A stretch of DNA of 64,000 nucleotides. It comes from an uncultured Clostridia bacterium. Lineage in GTDB: Bacteria; Bacillota; Clostridia; Christensenellales; Borkfalkiaceae. The notes beneath the pieces were generated by a model that ran no database searches, was not told the origin of the DNA, and was given only the letters and a program-made list of their open reading frames with translations. The DNA lies in contig CALVTL010000004.1 in the NCBI GenBank assembly GCA_944362555.1, forward strand, positions 1 to 64,000, in the 5' to 3' direction. Within the stretch, counting starts at the first letter, position 1. Each line of letters begins with the position of its first letter. This document shows, in pieces, positions 1 to 9,542 of the stretch. Made by a program: the position numbers and the translations under genes.

Positions 1-276
1 ATCCAGGTGCTCTCGCCCGAGGAGGCGGACCCTTCGTACAACGGCCGCGTCAACCTCATCGACGCGGAGTCGGAGGGCTTGGAGGACGGGCGGAACATGA
101 AGCTGCGCATCACGCGCAGCCTGCTCTCCGCCTACGAGGAGGCGCTGCGCGACATGATCGGCGACATCCGCTCCTTCGCCACCTCCCGCGGCGTCGATTT
201 CATCACTGTTCAGACGGACAGACCCATCGAGCGGATGATGTTCAGCGAGTTGCTCAAGGTAGGTATTATGGCATGA
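1..276 (+). CDS. DUF58 domain protein, C-terminal part (5' end outside window)
   Basis: The reading frame is open from base 1, so the start lies upstream of the window. The visible 91 residues carry the typical DUF58 ending: a VLSPEE segment, an acidic stretch equivalent to LxDxE, then a helix (YEEALRDMIGDI) and a last block ending in TDRPIERMMFSELL. DUF58 proteins are encoded beside MoxR AAA+ ATPases and vWA proteins and are thought to act in chaperone-like assembly at the membrane; the exact role is unknown. The stop overlaps the next start (ATGA at 273-276), so the two genes are translationally coupled. Base composition changes from GC-rich to AT-richer near position 200, inside this gene. 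Confidence 0.85.
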   Translation: MQVLSPEEADPSYNGRVNLIDAESEGLEDGRNMKLRITRSLLSAYEEALRDMIGDIRSFATSRGVDFITVQTDRPIERMMFSELLKVGIMA

Positions 277-2315
277 TAGAGTTACTGATGCCCCTCGGGC
301 TTTTAGGACTTTTGGGAATTGCCGTTCTCATTATCATTTATATCCTGAAGCCCAATTATCAGCAGAAGGTCGTGTCGAGTACGCACGTCTGGAAGTTGAG
401 CTTAAGATACAGAAGAAAACAGATCCCGATCAACCGGCTTTTGAGCCTGCTCATTCTGCTCTGTCAGATCCTGATCGTCACGGCGTGTGCGCTCATCCTC
501 GCACAGCCGTTTATTCCGTCCGAGCGTATCCATCATGACAATGAACGCATCGTTGTGATCGATGCATCGGCGGATATGCTTGCTGCTCACGACGGAGAAA
601 CTCGTTTTGAACGCGCGGTCGAGGATGTATACGAGCTTACAGAGGATACGCTTCGGCTTGCAGACGGACGTATTACACTCATTCTTGCAAATAATTCGCC
701 TGAAGTTGTCATTCGTCGTGCAGATGCAAGTACCCGCGAGCAGACATTGGAGGCGGTGGATGCGCTCCTTGGGACGGATGAGAAAGGAATTCAGTGTTCG
801 TACGGACAGGCAGATGTTGAAGCTGCGTTTTCCCTTGTCCAGGAGATCCTGTCTGTAAATCCCGAGGCGCAGGTATTTTACTATACCGCGACGGAATATG
901 CCGACCCGGGCGAAGTGACAGTCGTGGATGTTTCTGTAGAAGGAGAATGGAACGCCGGGATCTGTGATGCTTCCGTGGAACTTGACGAGAACTATTATTC
1001 GGTCACAACACAGATCGGGGCGTATGGTCGTTCCGCAGCGGTTACGGTAAGCTGTGAGTTTTATGGTGTCAATGCGGAAAATACCAATTTCACGCTGCAC
1101 TCTCCGTCCATCATGTGTGTGGACGGGATGCCGCAGACGGTGATTTTTCGTACGCGTCCCATGGGCGGTAGTGAATCCGCGGTTGACGGTGTGACGCAAA
1201 CGGAGGAGGGAATCGTCGTTTGGAGCGACGCCAATGTCTATGCATACGATCGCATTCGTGTATATGTTTCAACGGATATGGCGGATGATTTCAGTTATGA
1301 CGACTCGATCGAACTGTATGGCGGACGTTCGGAGCCAATTAAGATCCTCTATTCCAGTTCGAGCAGCACTTTCAATATATTTCTCAGCAATGCGCTTATG
1401 AGCTTGCGTGACAGCGATGCTTTGGGTGCTTCCTGGGATATTGAGATTGATCAGTCACAGGCAGGGAGCAGCAGTGTCATAACGGGGTATGACTTCTATG
1501 TCTATGAGGGTAAAATGCCGGAAGCGATCCCGACCGATGGCGTTGTATTGCTTATCAATCCCGGTACGGTTCCCGTGGGTGCCGGCTTTGAGATCGATAC
1601 GACGGTCGGCACGCAGGAGACAGGTGCCGGCGTCGTTGTTGCCCCGTCGGGGGAACCGTTTACAATGACAGCAACGCAGCCGCACGCGATTACCGATGAA
1701 ATGACCCCGGAATCTGTACCTGTAAGCAAATATACGCGAATCATGCCGACAGATGAGTATGAAGTATTACTTACGGTCAATTCCGATCCAGCACTCCTTA
1801 TCAAGGACACGCAGGATATGAAAGTGGCGATCCTCTCGTTCTCGTTGAACGATTCGCTATTTGCGATCATGCCGGATTTCGGTGTTATGATTTTTAATCT
1901 GTATAAATATTTTATTCCCTATCCCGTATCGGATGGGGATGGACAGGCGTCGTCGTTGTTTGAAGTGGGGGAGGAAGTTACCATAAATGCGCGTGGAGAG
2001 GCTCTTTCGCTTACCATGCCGCTTTCCAACGAACAGGTTGAACATACCGAACTTCCCGAGTCGCTCGTTCTGAACATCCCCGGTACATATAATTATTCGC
2101 AGACATTGATGACAGGCGTCGAATCGACCGGGTCATTTTATGTCAAAGTTGCTGCTTCGGAGAGCGATCTGACCGCGTCAGAAGAAGGGCTTCCCGAACT
2201 TTCAACCGCTTCGATGTACGAAGATAACAGCATCGATCTGTTGTTGTTTTTCGCACTTGCCCTGTTTGCATTGCTATTTATCGAATGGCTGCTGCAGGTC
2301 AAGGAAAATTATTGA
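273..2315 (+). CDS. BatA-like membrane protein with degenerate vWA domain
   Basis: 680 residues. The N-terminus has the BatA-type arrangement: one membrane segment at about residues 5-25, a short basic stretch, and a second segment at about 58-80. A von Willebrand A-like domain follows (VVIDASADM near residue 92), but its MIDAS motif reads DASAD instead of DxSxS, so metal binding may be altered. A long extracytoplasmic beta-rich region leads to a last membrane helix at about 655-675. Such proteins accompany MoxR/DUF58 in membrane-associated operons of unclear function. The start overlaps the DUF58 stop (ATGA). Codon use is clearly AT-richer than in most of the window. Confidence 0.8.
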   Translation: MIELLMPLGLLGLLGIAVLIIIYILKPNYQQKVVSSTHVWKLSLRYRRKQIPINRLLSLLILLCQILIVTACALILAQPFIPSERIHHDNERIVVIDASADMLAAHDGETRFERAVEDVYELTEDTLRLADGRITLILANNSPEVVIRRADASTREQTLEAVDALLGTDEKGIQCSYGQADVEAAFSLVQEILSVNPEAQVFYYTATEYADPGEVTVVDVSVEGEWNAGICDASVELDENYYSVTTQIGAYGRSAAVTVSCEFYGVNAENTNFTLHSPSIMCVDGMPQTVIFRTRPMGGSESAVDGVTQTEEGIVVWSDANVYAYDRIRVYVSTDMADDFSYDDSIELYGGRSEPIKILYSSSSSTFNIFLSNALMSLRDSDALGASWDIEIDQSQAGSSSVITGYDFYVYEGKMPEAIPTDGVVLLINPGTVPVGAGFEIDTTVGTQETGAGVVVAPSGEPFTMTATQPHAITDEMTPESVPVSKYTRIMPTDEYEVLLTVNSDPALLIKDTQDMKVAILSFSLNDSLFAIMPDFGVMIFNLYKYFIPYPVSDGDGQASSLFEVGEEVTINARGEALSLTMPLSNEQVEHTELPESLVLNIPGTYNYSQTLMTGVESTGSFYVKVAASESDLTASEEGLPELSTASMYEDNSIDLLLFFALALFALLFIEWLLQVKENY

Positions 2316-2325
2316 GGAGGGGACC

Positions 2326-5103
2326 ATGACTAATTTTCAGATCATATTCTCTGAACCGCTTTGGCTCCTCCTCCTGATACCGGCGTTGTTTTTTGCGCTG
2401 TTTCCTTTCTTCCGTCTTGCGAAGAAGTACCGCCGCAACCGCAATCGCGTGATCTCCGTCGTATTGCACTGCCTTATTTTGGTACTGTGTGTATTGTTGG
2501 TGGCAGGGATCGGATTCACGTATCAGATCCCGAACACCGACAACGAGATCATTCTGCTCGTCGATGTGTCGCACAGCAGCCGCGAATCTCAGAAGGCAAA
2601 GGATGAGTTTGTCGCGTCTGCGATCGAGGACAAGTCTTCGACAATGCGGATGGGCATCGTGACGTTTGGCTACGATCAGGTATACGCAGCGCCTCTCAAT
2701 TTTGATGGAGATGTGCTGTACGAGGAGTATCTTGCAGCGGAGCTTCCCGACACGAGCGCAACTGATTTTGAGTCAGCGCTTCAATTTGCAAGCGCACTCT
2801 TCGAGCATCCCGAATCCGGAAAGATCGTCGTTATCAGTGATGGGGATGAAACGGATGGAAACGCACTTTCCTTGAATGCGATCAATGCCGTATCTGCACA
2901 GGGAATTAAAGTCGATACTGTATTTTTCCCCAATGAAAACACGGAAAATGAAGTTCGTATCGTCGGCATCACTTATCCGGAGACGCCTATCAAAACAGGG
3001 GAGCCTTTTGAGCTGAAGCTCAATTTACAGAGCTCCTATCGCGGACTTGCGCGTTTCACGATGTCTGACAATGAAAATGTCGGAGAAGAGCAGCTCGTTG
3101 AATTGTCGGGAGAAGTGCAGTCTGTGACCCTACAGCATACCTTTGAGCTTCCTGGGCTTCACGAGCTCGGCTTTCGAATTACAAGCGATACCGATACGCT
3201 CACCGAGAACAATGTGTATCATTCTTATTACTATCTGCAGGAGTATGATGATATTCTTGTGATCGAGCGGGAGGAGGGCGATTCCGAAAAATTTGTAGAA
3301 CTGCTCACCACATCGGAGTATGTTCCTACGGTTGTTACCCCTGATTCTGCGGAGATCCCGATGACGGTGGACGAACTTCGGATGTACGACGAGGTAGTTC
3401 TCTTCAATATTGCATACAGCGATATGCCCCAAGGATTTGAAGAGGCGCTTCATTCGTATGTCTATGATGTGGGCGGAAGCGTGCTCACCGTTGGCGGAAA
3501 TCGCAATGAAAACGGTCAGATCGTTTCGAATGCTTACAACCGTGAGGATATGGCGCATTCCACATACTATCGTCAGATGTTGCCGGTTGAGGCCATTGAC
3601 TACACACCGCCCGTCGGTGTCGTCTTTATTATCGACCGTTCCGGAAGTATGACCGGAAAACTCGAGCTGGCCAAGCAAGGCGTCAAGCAGGCGCTCAACG
3701 CGCTCAGCAGCCGCGATTATGTCGGGATCATGACGCTGGAAGACGAGTATTCCGAGGATGTTGCCATCACGTCCATGACGGATGTTTCGTCGATCCGCAC
3801 GATTATCGACGATATTGAGACGGGAGGCGGTACGCAATATAAAGACGCGATCGAACGTGCCGGACGGTCGTTGAGTATGCTCAACAACGTGCAGAAGAGA
3901 CATATCGTCATTATCAGTGACTCGGCGCCCGGCGACCCCGCCTATGAAGGGGAGAACGAGGTGACCGGGGAAAAGACAGGTGGCTATGTCGGCGCGATCC
4001 GTCAGAATTATAATCTCTACGGCATTACATGTTCTGTCGTTTGTATCGGTAATTCGACAAGCGCTGCTGCACAAAATCTGCAGGATGCCGTTTCGGGAGG
4101 GGTCGGACATTATTATAGCGTGGAAGAATCGGAGATGTATAATCTGAACATGATCCTCCGCGAAGACTTGCTCGCTCCCGAGATCCTTGAATACGACGAA
4201 ACGCCCTTCCAGCCGCGGATCCACGACCTTACGTCGGCTGTAACGGGAATCGCACAGGCAGATATCCCTCAGCTCGGCGGCTATTACGGTACGCGCATTA
4301 AGAAGGGCGCCGAACAAGCGCTTGTTACTTCCTATGGAGATGCGCCCGTCTATGCGCAGTGGGATTACGGCGCCGGAAAAGTTGGCAGCTTTATGTCCGA
4401 TCTTTACGGCACACAGGACAGTTGGTCTGCTGATTTTATGCAGAACGAAACGGGGATACGTCTGCTCAATAATATATTGGTAGGGTTGTATCCGTCCGAG
4501 GATATCCGTTCAAAAGACATATATGTAGAGTTGACGGAGCAGAATTATACGACGAGCGTCGCCATTGTCACAAGCCTTGCCGAGGGGGATACGGTGGAAA
4601 TGACCGTCACGGGACCTGTGACGGAGGACGGGGCGCAGGCTGAGATTCAGGTCATTGCGCCCAATGCGGCGGATTATTTCAGCAGTGCGTCTTTTACCGT
4701 CCGTGCTCCCGGGATCTACACGATCCTTGTAACCAAAAAGGACGCAGAGGGAAACATTGTTTCTTCTACAACGGTCTACAAGGCGTTTTCCTATTCTGCC
4801 GAATATAACGTCTTTGAGGAGGAAGAAGTAAGCGAAGTGTTCATGGAAAAACTTGCCGAGGACGGCGGCGGATCGCTCATCACGGATAGCCGCGATATTT
4901 TCGAATCGCTCATTCGTACGCTGGAACGTTCCTTCGATCCCCGCATTTTGTTTATCATCCTCATCATCGTCATGTTCCTTCTGGACGTCGCTGTCAGAAA
5001 GTTCAAGTTCAAGTGGCCGCATGAGATCGTCCGCGACTATAAGGAAAAGAAGCGGCTGATGGAGGATAACCGGTCGGTCCGTCCCGGAAGGAGTACCAAA
5101 TGA
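2326..5103 (+). CDS. Membrane protein with two vWA domains and a GATase-like middle region
   Basis: 925 residues from the ATG at 2326, chosen because GAGGAGGGG lies just upstream; the frame stays open further 5' but without a ribosome site. Two N-terminal membrane helices (about residues 8-25 and 40-62) are followed by a first vWA domain with an intact MIDAS motif (LLVDVSHSS). A middle domain resembling a class I glutamine amidotransferase fold comes next, then a second vWA domain with MIDAS DRSGS near residue 435. A C-terminal helix sits at about 873-890. It is the third gene of the MoxR/DUF58/vWA operon and probably sits in the membrane with its large domains outside. Substrate unknown. Confidence 0.8.
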   Translation: MTNFQIIFSEPLWLLLLIPALFFALFPFFRLAKKYRRNRNRVISVVLHCLILVLCVLLVAGIGFTYQIPNTDNEIILLVDVSHSSRESQKAKDEFVASAIEDKSSTMRMGIVTFGYDQVYAAPLNFDGDVLYEEYLAAELPDTSATDFESALQFASALFEHPESGKIVVISDGDETDGNALSLNAINAVSAQGIKVDTVFFPNENTENEVRIVGITYPETPIKTGEPFELKLNLQSSYRGLARFTMSDNENVGEEQLVELSGEVQSVTLQHTFELPGLHELGFRITSDTDTLTENNVYHSYYYLQEYDDILVIEREEGDSEKFVELLTTSEYVPTVVTPDSAEIPMTVDELRMYDEVVLFNIAYSDMPQGFEEALHSYVYDVGGSVLTVGGNRNENGQIVSNAYNREDMAHSTYYRQMLPVEAIDYTPPVGVVFIIDRSGSMTGKLELAKQGVKQALNALSSRDYVGIMTLEDEYSEDVAITSMTDVSSIRTIIDDIETGGGTQYKDAIERAGRSLSMLNNVQKRHIVIISDSAPGDPAYEGENEVTGEKTGGYVGAIRQNYNLYGITCSVVCIGNSTSAAAQNLQDAVSGGVGHYYSVEESEMYNLNMILREDLLAPEILEYDETPFQPRIHDLTSAVTGIAQADIPQLGGYYGTRIKKGAEQALVTSYGDAPVYAQWDYGAGKVGSFMSDLYGTQDSWSADFMQNETGIRLLNNILVGLYPSEDIRSKDIYVELTEQNYTTSVAIVTSLAEGDTVEMTVTGPVTEDGAQAEIQVIAPNAADYFSSASFTVRAPGIYTILVTKKDAEGNIVSSTTVYKAFSYSAEYNVFEEEEVSEVFMEKLAEDGGGSLITDSRDIFESLIRTLERSFDPRILFIILIIVMFLLDVAVRKFKFKWPHEIVRDYKEKKRLMEDNRSVRPGRSTK

Positions 5104-7916
5104 GAAAATTTAAGCTCATCTTCATATTTGCCGCGCTCTCATGCTGCCTGCTTGCGCTTGCCGCCTGCGGCGGAACAAAACTCTCCAAGCCCTATGGACT
5201 TCGGATCGATCAGGACACGCTGGCGCTTTCCTGGCAGGAAGTTGACGAAGCGGAGCGCTATGTCGTGGACATCAACGGGACGGAGACCACTGTCCGAGAT
5301 GCTTCCTATGAACTTGAGGATCTTGAACCCGGTACATATCAGATCCGCATCAAGGCAGTCGATCTCGATACGCTCTATCATGATTCTGATTGGGCAGTGT
5401 ATCCCGAACAGTTTGTTCGTGAAGAGGAAAGCGGGCTTCGTTATGAACTGATCGACGGCAATTCTGCCTATGAGGTGACGGGAATCGGTTCGGCGGCGGG
5501 GGACATTGTCATTGAATCTGTATACCGTGGAAAGCCTGTCACTTCCATTGGTTCGCAGGCATTTTACGGAAGTTCACGCGTGACGAGCATAGTGATCCCG
5601 GACAGCATAGAATCCATCGGAGATGCCGCGTTCCAAAGCTGCCGTTCATTGAAGAGCGTAACGCTTCCGCAGGGATTGGAGAGTATCGGGGGATATTTGT
5701 TTGCTTATTGCCGTTCGCTCGAACAAATTGAACTTCCATCCTCCCTCACGTCGATCGGTGCATACGCATTTTACAGTTCTGGTCTTAAGAGTTTTACCGT
5801 CCCGGATGAAGTGATGTCTCTTGGGGAATATGCTTTTGCCGCCTGCACTTCGCTTACGTCATTTGTATTCGGAGACGGCGTAAGCCTTATCCCTGTGCGT
5901 CTTTTTGCAGGAGACACAAGCCTTTCTGAAGTACATTTTACAGAGAGTCTGCTCGGCATCTATGAGTATGCCTTTCTCGGATGTACATCACTTGCTTCCG
6001 TCTCGCTTCCCGATAGCTTGCTATTGCTCGGGGCTTATTCCTTCATGAACTGCACTTCCCTCAATCATGTTGTCATTCCGGATGGAATGGTCATGATGGA
6101 CAATTATGTGTTCCAGAACTGTACTTCCCTTGATGACATTTCGTTTGGCAGCGGACTGACACTCATTGGCACAGGGCTCTTGTACAGAACTCCATATTGG
6201 ACGAATGCGCCCGAAGGATCTGTTCTCTATGTGGATGGATGGGCGCTTGGTTATATTCCTGTTTCGTCTGCGACGGATGATTCCGAAACACAGCCTTGGC
6301 GGCTTGATCTTGCAGAAGGGACGCTGGGGATTGCGGCATACACCTTCTATGGGCAGGATATCGATCAAATTGTTTTTCCCGACAGTCTTCGATATATCGG
6401 ACCATATTCTTTTGCCGAATGTCAGGAATTAAATGCCGTCATTATGGGTGCGTCTCTGGAGAGTATCGGAACATACGCTTTTGAAAATTGTTCTCTGCTG
6501 CGTCAGGTGATCCTTGATAACAGCACCGAGTTGTCGCTCATCGATGATTATGCCTTTTTGAATTGCACGAATTTAAGGTCGATCTCGATCCCCGCATCGG
6601 TTACAGAGATCGGTACGTATGCATTTCACAATACCGGACTTGGTAAGGATACCGAGACGGGTGCGGAAATCAGCGGCGCGATCTATGCAGGGAATTGGGT
6701 GGTCGGTTTTAACGGAACGCCTACTTCGATCACGCTTGTGGAAGGGACGGTCGGCATCGCGGAGTACGCATTTTATAAATGCGATCAGTTGCGCAGCATT
6801 GTCATTCCCGATTCTGTCAAGACGATCGGTCGCGCAGCATTCTATGGATGCGAGTCTCTGGGGTCCGTTGAGTTGCCTTCTTCATTGAAGAGCATCCCGG
6901 ATTATTTGTTCTATCGTTGTTCTTCGCTCACTTCGGTCAAGATCCCTGATTCGGTAACAAGCGTCGGTCGATCCGCGTTTTATGAATGTGTAAATTTGTC
7001 TTCCGTGAGCCTTCCCGCGCAGCTTCTGTCTGTAGACGATTACGCCTTTTATGGATGCGAATCGCTTGCAGCGCTCTCGGTCCCCGATGCTACGATCTCT
7101 ATCGGAGCGAACGCATTCAGCGGTTGTCTTTCGCTTGCTTCTGTTCAACTTGGAAACGGGTTACAGCAGATCGGCGAGCGAGCATTCCGTCTGTGTACCG
7201 CGCTTGGATCGGTCACGTTCGGAGAGGGACTGATTTATATCGATCAACGCGCCTTCTATGGCTGTTCCGCTCTCACCGAGATTGTTTTGCCTGATAGTTT
7301 GCAAATGGTGGGAAACTATGCTTTTTATAGCTGCATATCGCTTGAAAACATAAGGTTTGGGAACGGACTGATCGCAATCGGTACGCACGCCTTTGCGGGG
7401 TGTAGTTCGTTGGAATTTGTACATCTTCCGGATTCCCTCAAACTGATCGGAACACAGGCTTTCCGCGGGTGTACCGCGCTTGATAGTATCGTTCTTGGCG
7501 ATGGGATAGAGAGCATTGCCAATCATGCTTTCTATGGCTGTGCCGAACTCACCGTTTATGCGGAGGGGGAGGGGGCGCCCGACGGGTGGGCGATCTATTG
7601 GAATTCCTCCTATCGTCCCGTGGTGTGGGGCTGCACGCTCTCTGGCGAGGGGTATGTCCTCTCCTACACGAAGGGCGCTATCGAGAACGAGGACGAGCGC
7701 AAACCGCTCTCCGCGCCGCAGCGAGAGGGGTATACCTTCGTCGGCTGGTCGACGCAGAGCGGCTCGGCGACGGCGGAATACACCGCAGAAGAGCTTACAA
7801 GCGTTGCCGACGGCACAGTTCTGTATGCCGTTTGGGAGGTCGCGCCCGAACAGCCCGAGGCGCCCGAACAGTCCGGGCAGCCCTCCGGGGATGCCGGTGC
7901 GAATGCAGAGGCATAA
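5100..7916 (+). CDS. BspA-type leucine-rich-repeat surface lipoprotein
   Basis: 938 residues. The signal peptide ends in a lipobox, LAAC, at residues 20-23, so the protein should be lipid-anchored outside. A fibronectin-III-like segment (about 30-100) is followed by some thirty LRR_5/BspA repeats of the form AFYGCxSLxxVxLPxSL (about 115-830). An InlB B-repeat-like module then follows (YTFVGWS and LYAVWE, about 845-905), and a Pro/Glu/Gly-rich tail. BspA-type repeats are known in adhesion and host-contact proteins. The start overlaps the stop of the vWA gene (ATGA), so this adhesin-like protein belongs to the vWA operon. Codon use switches abruptly to GC-rich near 7560, just before the InlB-like module. 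Confidence 0.88.
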   Translation: MRKFKLIFIFAALSCCLLALAACGGTKLSKPYGLRIDQDTLALSWQEVDEAERYVVDINGTETTVRDASYELEDLEPGTYQIRIKAVDLDTLYHDSDWAVYPEQFVREEESGLRYELIDGNSAYEVTGIGSAAGDIVIESVYRGKPVTSIGSQAFYGSSRVTSIVIPDSIESIGDAAFQSCRSLKSVTLPQGLESIGGYLFAYCRSLEQIELPSSLTSIGAYAFYSSGLKSFTVPDEVMSLGEYAFAACTSLTSFVFGDGVSLIPVRLFAGDTSLSEVHFTESLLGIYEYAFLGCTSLASVSLPDSLLLLGAYSFMNCTSLNHVVIPDGMVMMDNYVFQNCTSLDDISFGSGLTLIGTGLLYRTPYWTNAPEGSVLYVDGWALGYIPVSSATDDSETQPWRLDLAEGTLGIAAYTFYGQDIDQIVFPDSLRYIGPYSFAECQELNAVIMGASLESIGTYAFENCSLLRQVILDNSTELSLIDDYAFLNCTNLRSISIPASVTEIGTYAFHNTGLGKDTETGAEISGAIYAGNWVVGFNGTPTSITLVEGTVGIAEYAFYKCDQLRSIVIPDSVKTIGRAAFYGCESLGSVELPSSLKSIPDYLFYRCSSLTSVKIPDSVTSVGRSAFYECVNLSSVSLPAQLLSVDDYAFYGCESLAALSVPDATISIGANAFSGCLSLASVQLGNGLQQIGERAFRLCTALGSVTFGEGLIYIDQRAFYGCSALTEIVLPDSLQMVGNYAFYSCISLENIRFGNGLIAIGTHAFAGCSSLEFVHLPDSLKLIGTQAFRGCTALDSIVLGDGIESIANHAFYGCAELTVYAEGEGAPDGWAIYWNSSYRPVVWGCTLSGEGYVLSYTKGAIENEDERKPLSAPQREGYTFVGWSTQSGSATAEYTAEELTSVADGTVLYAVWEVAPEQPEAPEQSGQPSGDAGANAEA

Positions 7917-7931
7917 GATCTTGCAACATAC

Positions 7932-7965
7932 AAAGGCGCGGGCCGAGAGGTCCGCGCCTTTTCCG
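7932..7965 (+). terminator. Intrinsic terminator after the LRR lipoprotein gene
   Basis: A perfect 10-bp stem (AAAGGCGCGG with CCGCGCCTTT, 7932-7941 and 7952-7961) closes the vWA/LRR operon 15 bases after its stop codon. The T-run sits at the end of the stem. A second perfect 10-bp hairpin lies at 7971-7993. Confidence 0.85.
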
Positions 7966-8003
7966 TCATTCCCCTGCGGATACTCCGCAGGGGAACAACA
8001 TAA

Positions 8004-8030
8004 AAAGAAAAGGGGAGGCGAATGCCTCCC
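8004..8030 (-). terminator. Intrinsic terminator of rarA
   Basis: On the minus strand GGGAGGC-ATTC-GCCTCCC (8030-8013) is followed by CTTTTCTTTTT, 12 bases after the rarA stop codon. Confidence 0.8.
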
Positions 8031-8042
8031 GCAGAGGGGAAT

Positions 8043-9374
8043 TTATTTTTTCGGGGGTCTGTGCGCCTTTTTCCACGCCTTGATCTCCTCCAGGCGCGTT
8101 TTGAAGCGCCCCTCCAGCCCTTCCTCGGTGGGGAGATAGTACTCCCGTCCCGCAAGGCTTTCGGGCAGGCACTGCATATCGGTGAGCTTTTCCTCGCTGT
8201 CGTGGGCGTACTGATACCCCTTTCCGTACTCCAGCTCCTTCATGAGTTTGGTGGGCGCGTTGCGGATGACGAGGGGAACGGGCTCGGCGAGCATCTGAAG
8301 GGCGTCCTTTTTAGCGCGTTCGTAGGCGACGTAGAGGGCGTTGGATTTGGGCGCAAGCGAGAGATAGACGACCGCCTGCGTGAGGTGCACGCTGCATTCG
8401 GGCATCCCGATGAGGCGGCACGCCTCAAAGGCGGAGATGCACAGCTCCAGCGCGCGCGGGTCGGCGAGCCCCACGTCCTCGCTCGCAAAGCGCGTGACGC
8501 GCCGCGCGATATAGATGGGATCCTCGCCCGCCTCCAGCATCCGCGCCAGCCAATAGACGGCGGCGTCGGGGTCGGAATTGCGCATGGATTTGTGCAGGGC
8601 GGAGATGAGATTGTAGTGCTCTTCGCCCTTTTTGTCGTACAAAAGCGACTTTTTCGAGGTAATTTGCTCGATGGTCTCCTCGGTGACGATCGTCCTGTCC
8701 TCCGTCACATTCCCGTTAAGGACTGCCATTTCGAGCGTGGAGAGCGCGTTGCGCGCGTCGCCGTTCGCAAAATTCGCAATGGCGCGCAGCAGCTCCTCCG
8801 AAATCTCCACGCGCTGCTCTCCGAACCCGCGCTTATCGTTCAAGGCGTGACGGAGAAGTTCCGTCAGCTCGTCGGTGGAGAGCGCCTGCAGAACGAACAC
8901 CTTACAGCGCGAGAGGAGCGCCCCGTTGATCTCGAAGGAGGGGTTTTCCGTCGTCGCGCCGATGAGGATGATGCTGCCCTTTTCCACAAAGGGGAGAAAG
9001 GCGTCCTGCTGCGCCTTGTTGAAGCGGTGGATCTCATCGACGAAGAGGATGGTCTTGACGCCGAAGCGCCTGTTCTTCTCCGCCTGCTCCATGACCTGTT
9101 TGATCTCCTTGATGCCGCTCGTTACGGCGGAGAAGTCGATGAACGTCGCCTTTGTCCGCTGCGCGATGATGCGCGCGAGCGTCGTCTTTCCGACGCCGGG
9201 CGGACCCCAGAAGATCATGGAGCCGATCTGATCGCTCTCGATGAGCCGCCTTAAAATTTTCCCTTCGCCCAAGAGGTGTTTCTGCCCGCAGTACTCCTCG
9301 AGCGTGCGCGGGCGCAGCCGCGCGGCGAGCGGCTGGCTTAATGCGTTTTCAAACAGCGTTCCCTGTTCCGGCAT
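8043..9374 (-). CDS. rarA: Replication-associated recombination protein A (AAA+ ATPase)
   Basis: 443 residues from the ATG at 9374; a GTG three codons earlier is possible but the ATG fits the weak GGGTGA better. RarA/MgsA is a RuvB/clamp-loader-like AAA+ ATPase that acts at stalled replication forks with SSB. Seen here: the N-terminal PLAARLRP..LEEYCGQ block, Walker A GPPGVGKTT, Walker B LFVDEIHRF, sensor 1 GATTENP, and a C-terminal tetramerisation region with YxPDDxDxAxY-like spacing. Length matches the family. It has its own promoter divergent from the GntR operon. Confidence 0.95.
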   Translation of the reverse strand: MPEQGTLFENALSQPLAARLRPRTLEEYCGQKHLLGEGKILRRLIESDQIGSMIFWGPPGVGKTTLARIIAQRTKATFIDFSAVTSGIKEIKQVMEQAEKNRRFGVKTILFVDEIHRFNKAQQDAFLPFVEKGSIILIGATTENPSFEINGALLSRCKVFVLQALSTDELTELLRHALNDKRGFGEQRVEISEELLRAIANFANGDARNALSTLEMAVLNGNVTEDRTIVTEETIEQITSKKSLLYDKKGEEHYNLISALHKSMRNSDPDAAVYWLARMLEAGEDPIYIARRVTRFASEDVGLADPRALELCISAFEACRLIGMPECSVHLTQAVVYLSLAPKSNALYVAYERAKKDALQMLAEPVPLVIRNAPTKLMKELEYGKGYQYAHDSEEKLTDMQCLPESLAGREYYLPTEEGLEGRFKTRLEEIKAWKKAHRPPKK

Positions 9375-9403
9375 GGCATTCACCCGAAAGTTTGTTTGCC
9401 TTG

Positions 9404-9432
9404 ATTATACTCCGTTTTGCGCGAAATGTCAA
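9404..9432 (-). promoter_or_regulatory. Promoter of rarA
   Basis: TTGACA (9432-9427), 17-base spacer, TATAAT (9409-9404), 30 bases before the rarA start. Confidence 0.85.
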
Positions 9433-9470
9433 GACGCGGAAAAGAGAGGAGAAATTTTTTTCGGATAGGG

Positions 9471-9520
9471 TTGACAGCGCCAGAAAAGTGTGATACAATC
9501 CATAATACAAATGATACAAT
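9471..9520 (+). promoter_or_regulatory. Promoter and probable operator of the gntR-ABC operon
   Basis: TTGACA (9471-9476), 17-base spacer, TACAAT (9494-9499). The nine bases TGATACAAT occur twice, at 9491-9499 over the -10 box and at 9512-9520 near the start of transcription. They are exactly 21 bases, about two helical turns, apart. This fits a site where the GntR product represses its own operon; that role is inferred. Confidence 0.75.
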
Positions 9521-9542
9521 AATTCCACTGCAGGGGACGGAT

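Noticed and set aside
3130..4317. 395-residue minus-strand ORF
   Set aside because: Antisense to the double-vWA gene; no motif or ribosome site.
8022..9254. 410-residue plus-strand ORF opposite rarA
   Set aside because: A high-GC antisense shadow; rarA on the minus strand has all family motifs.
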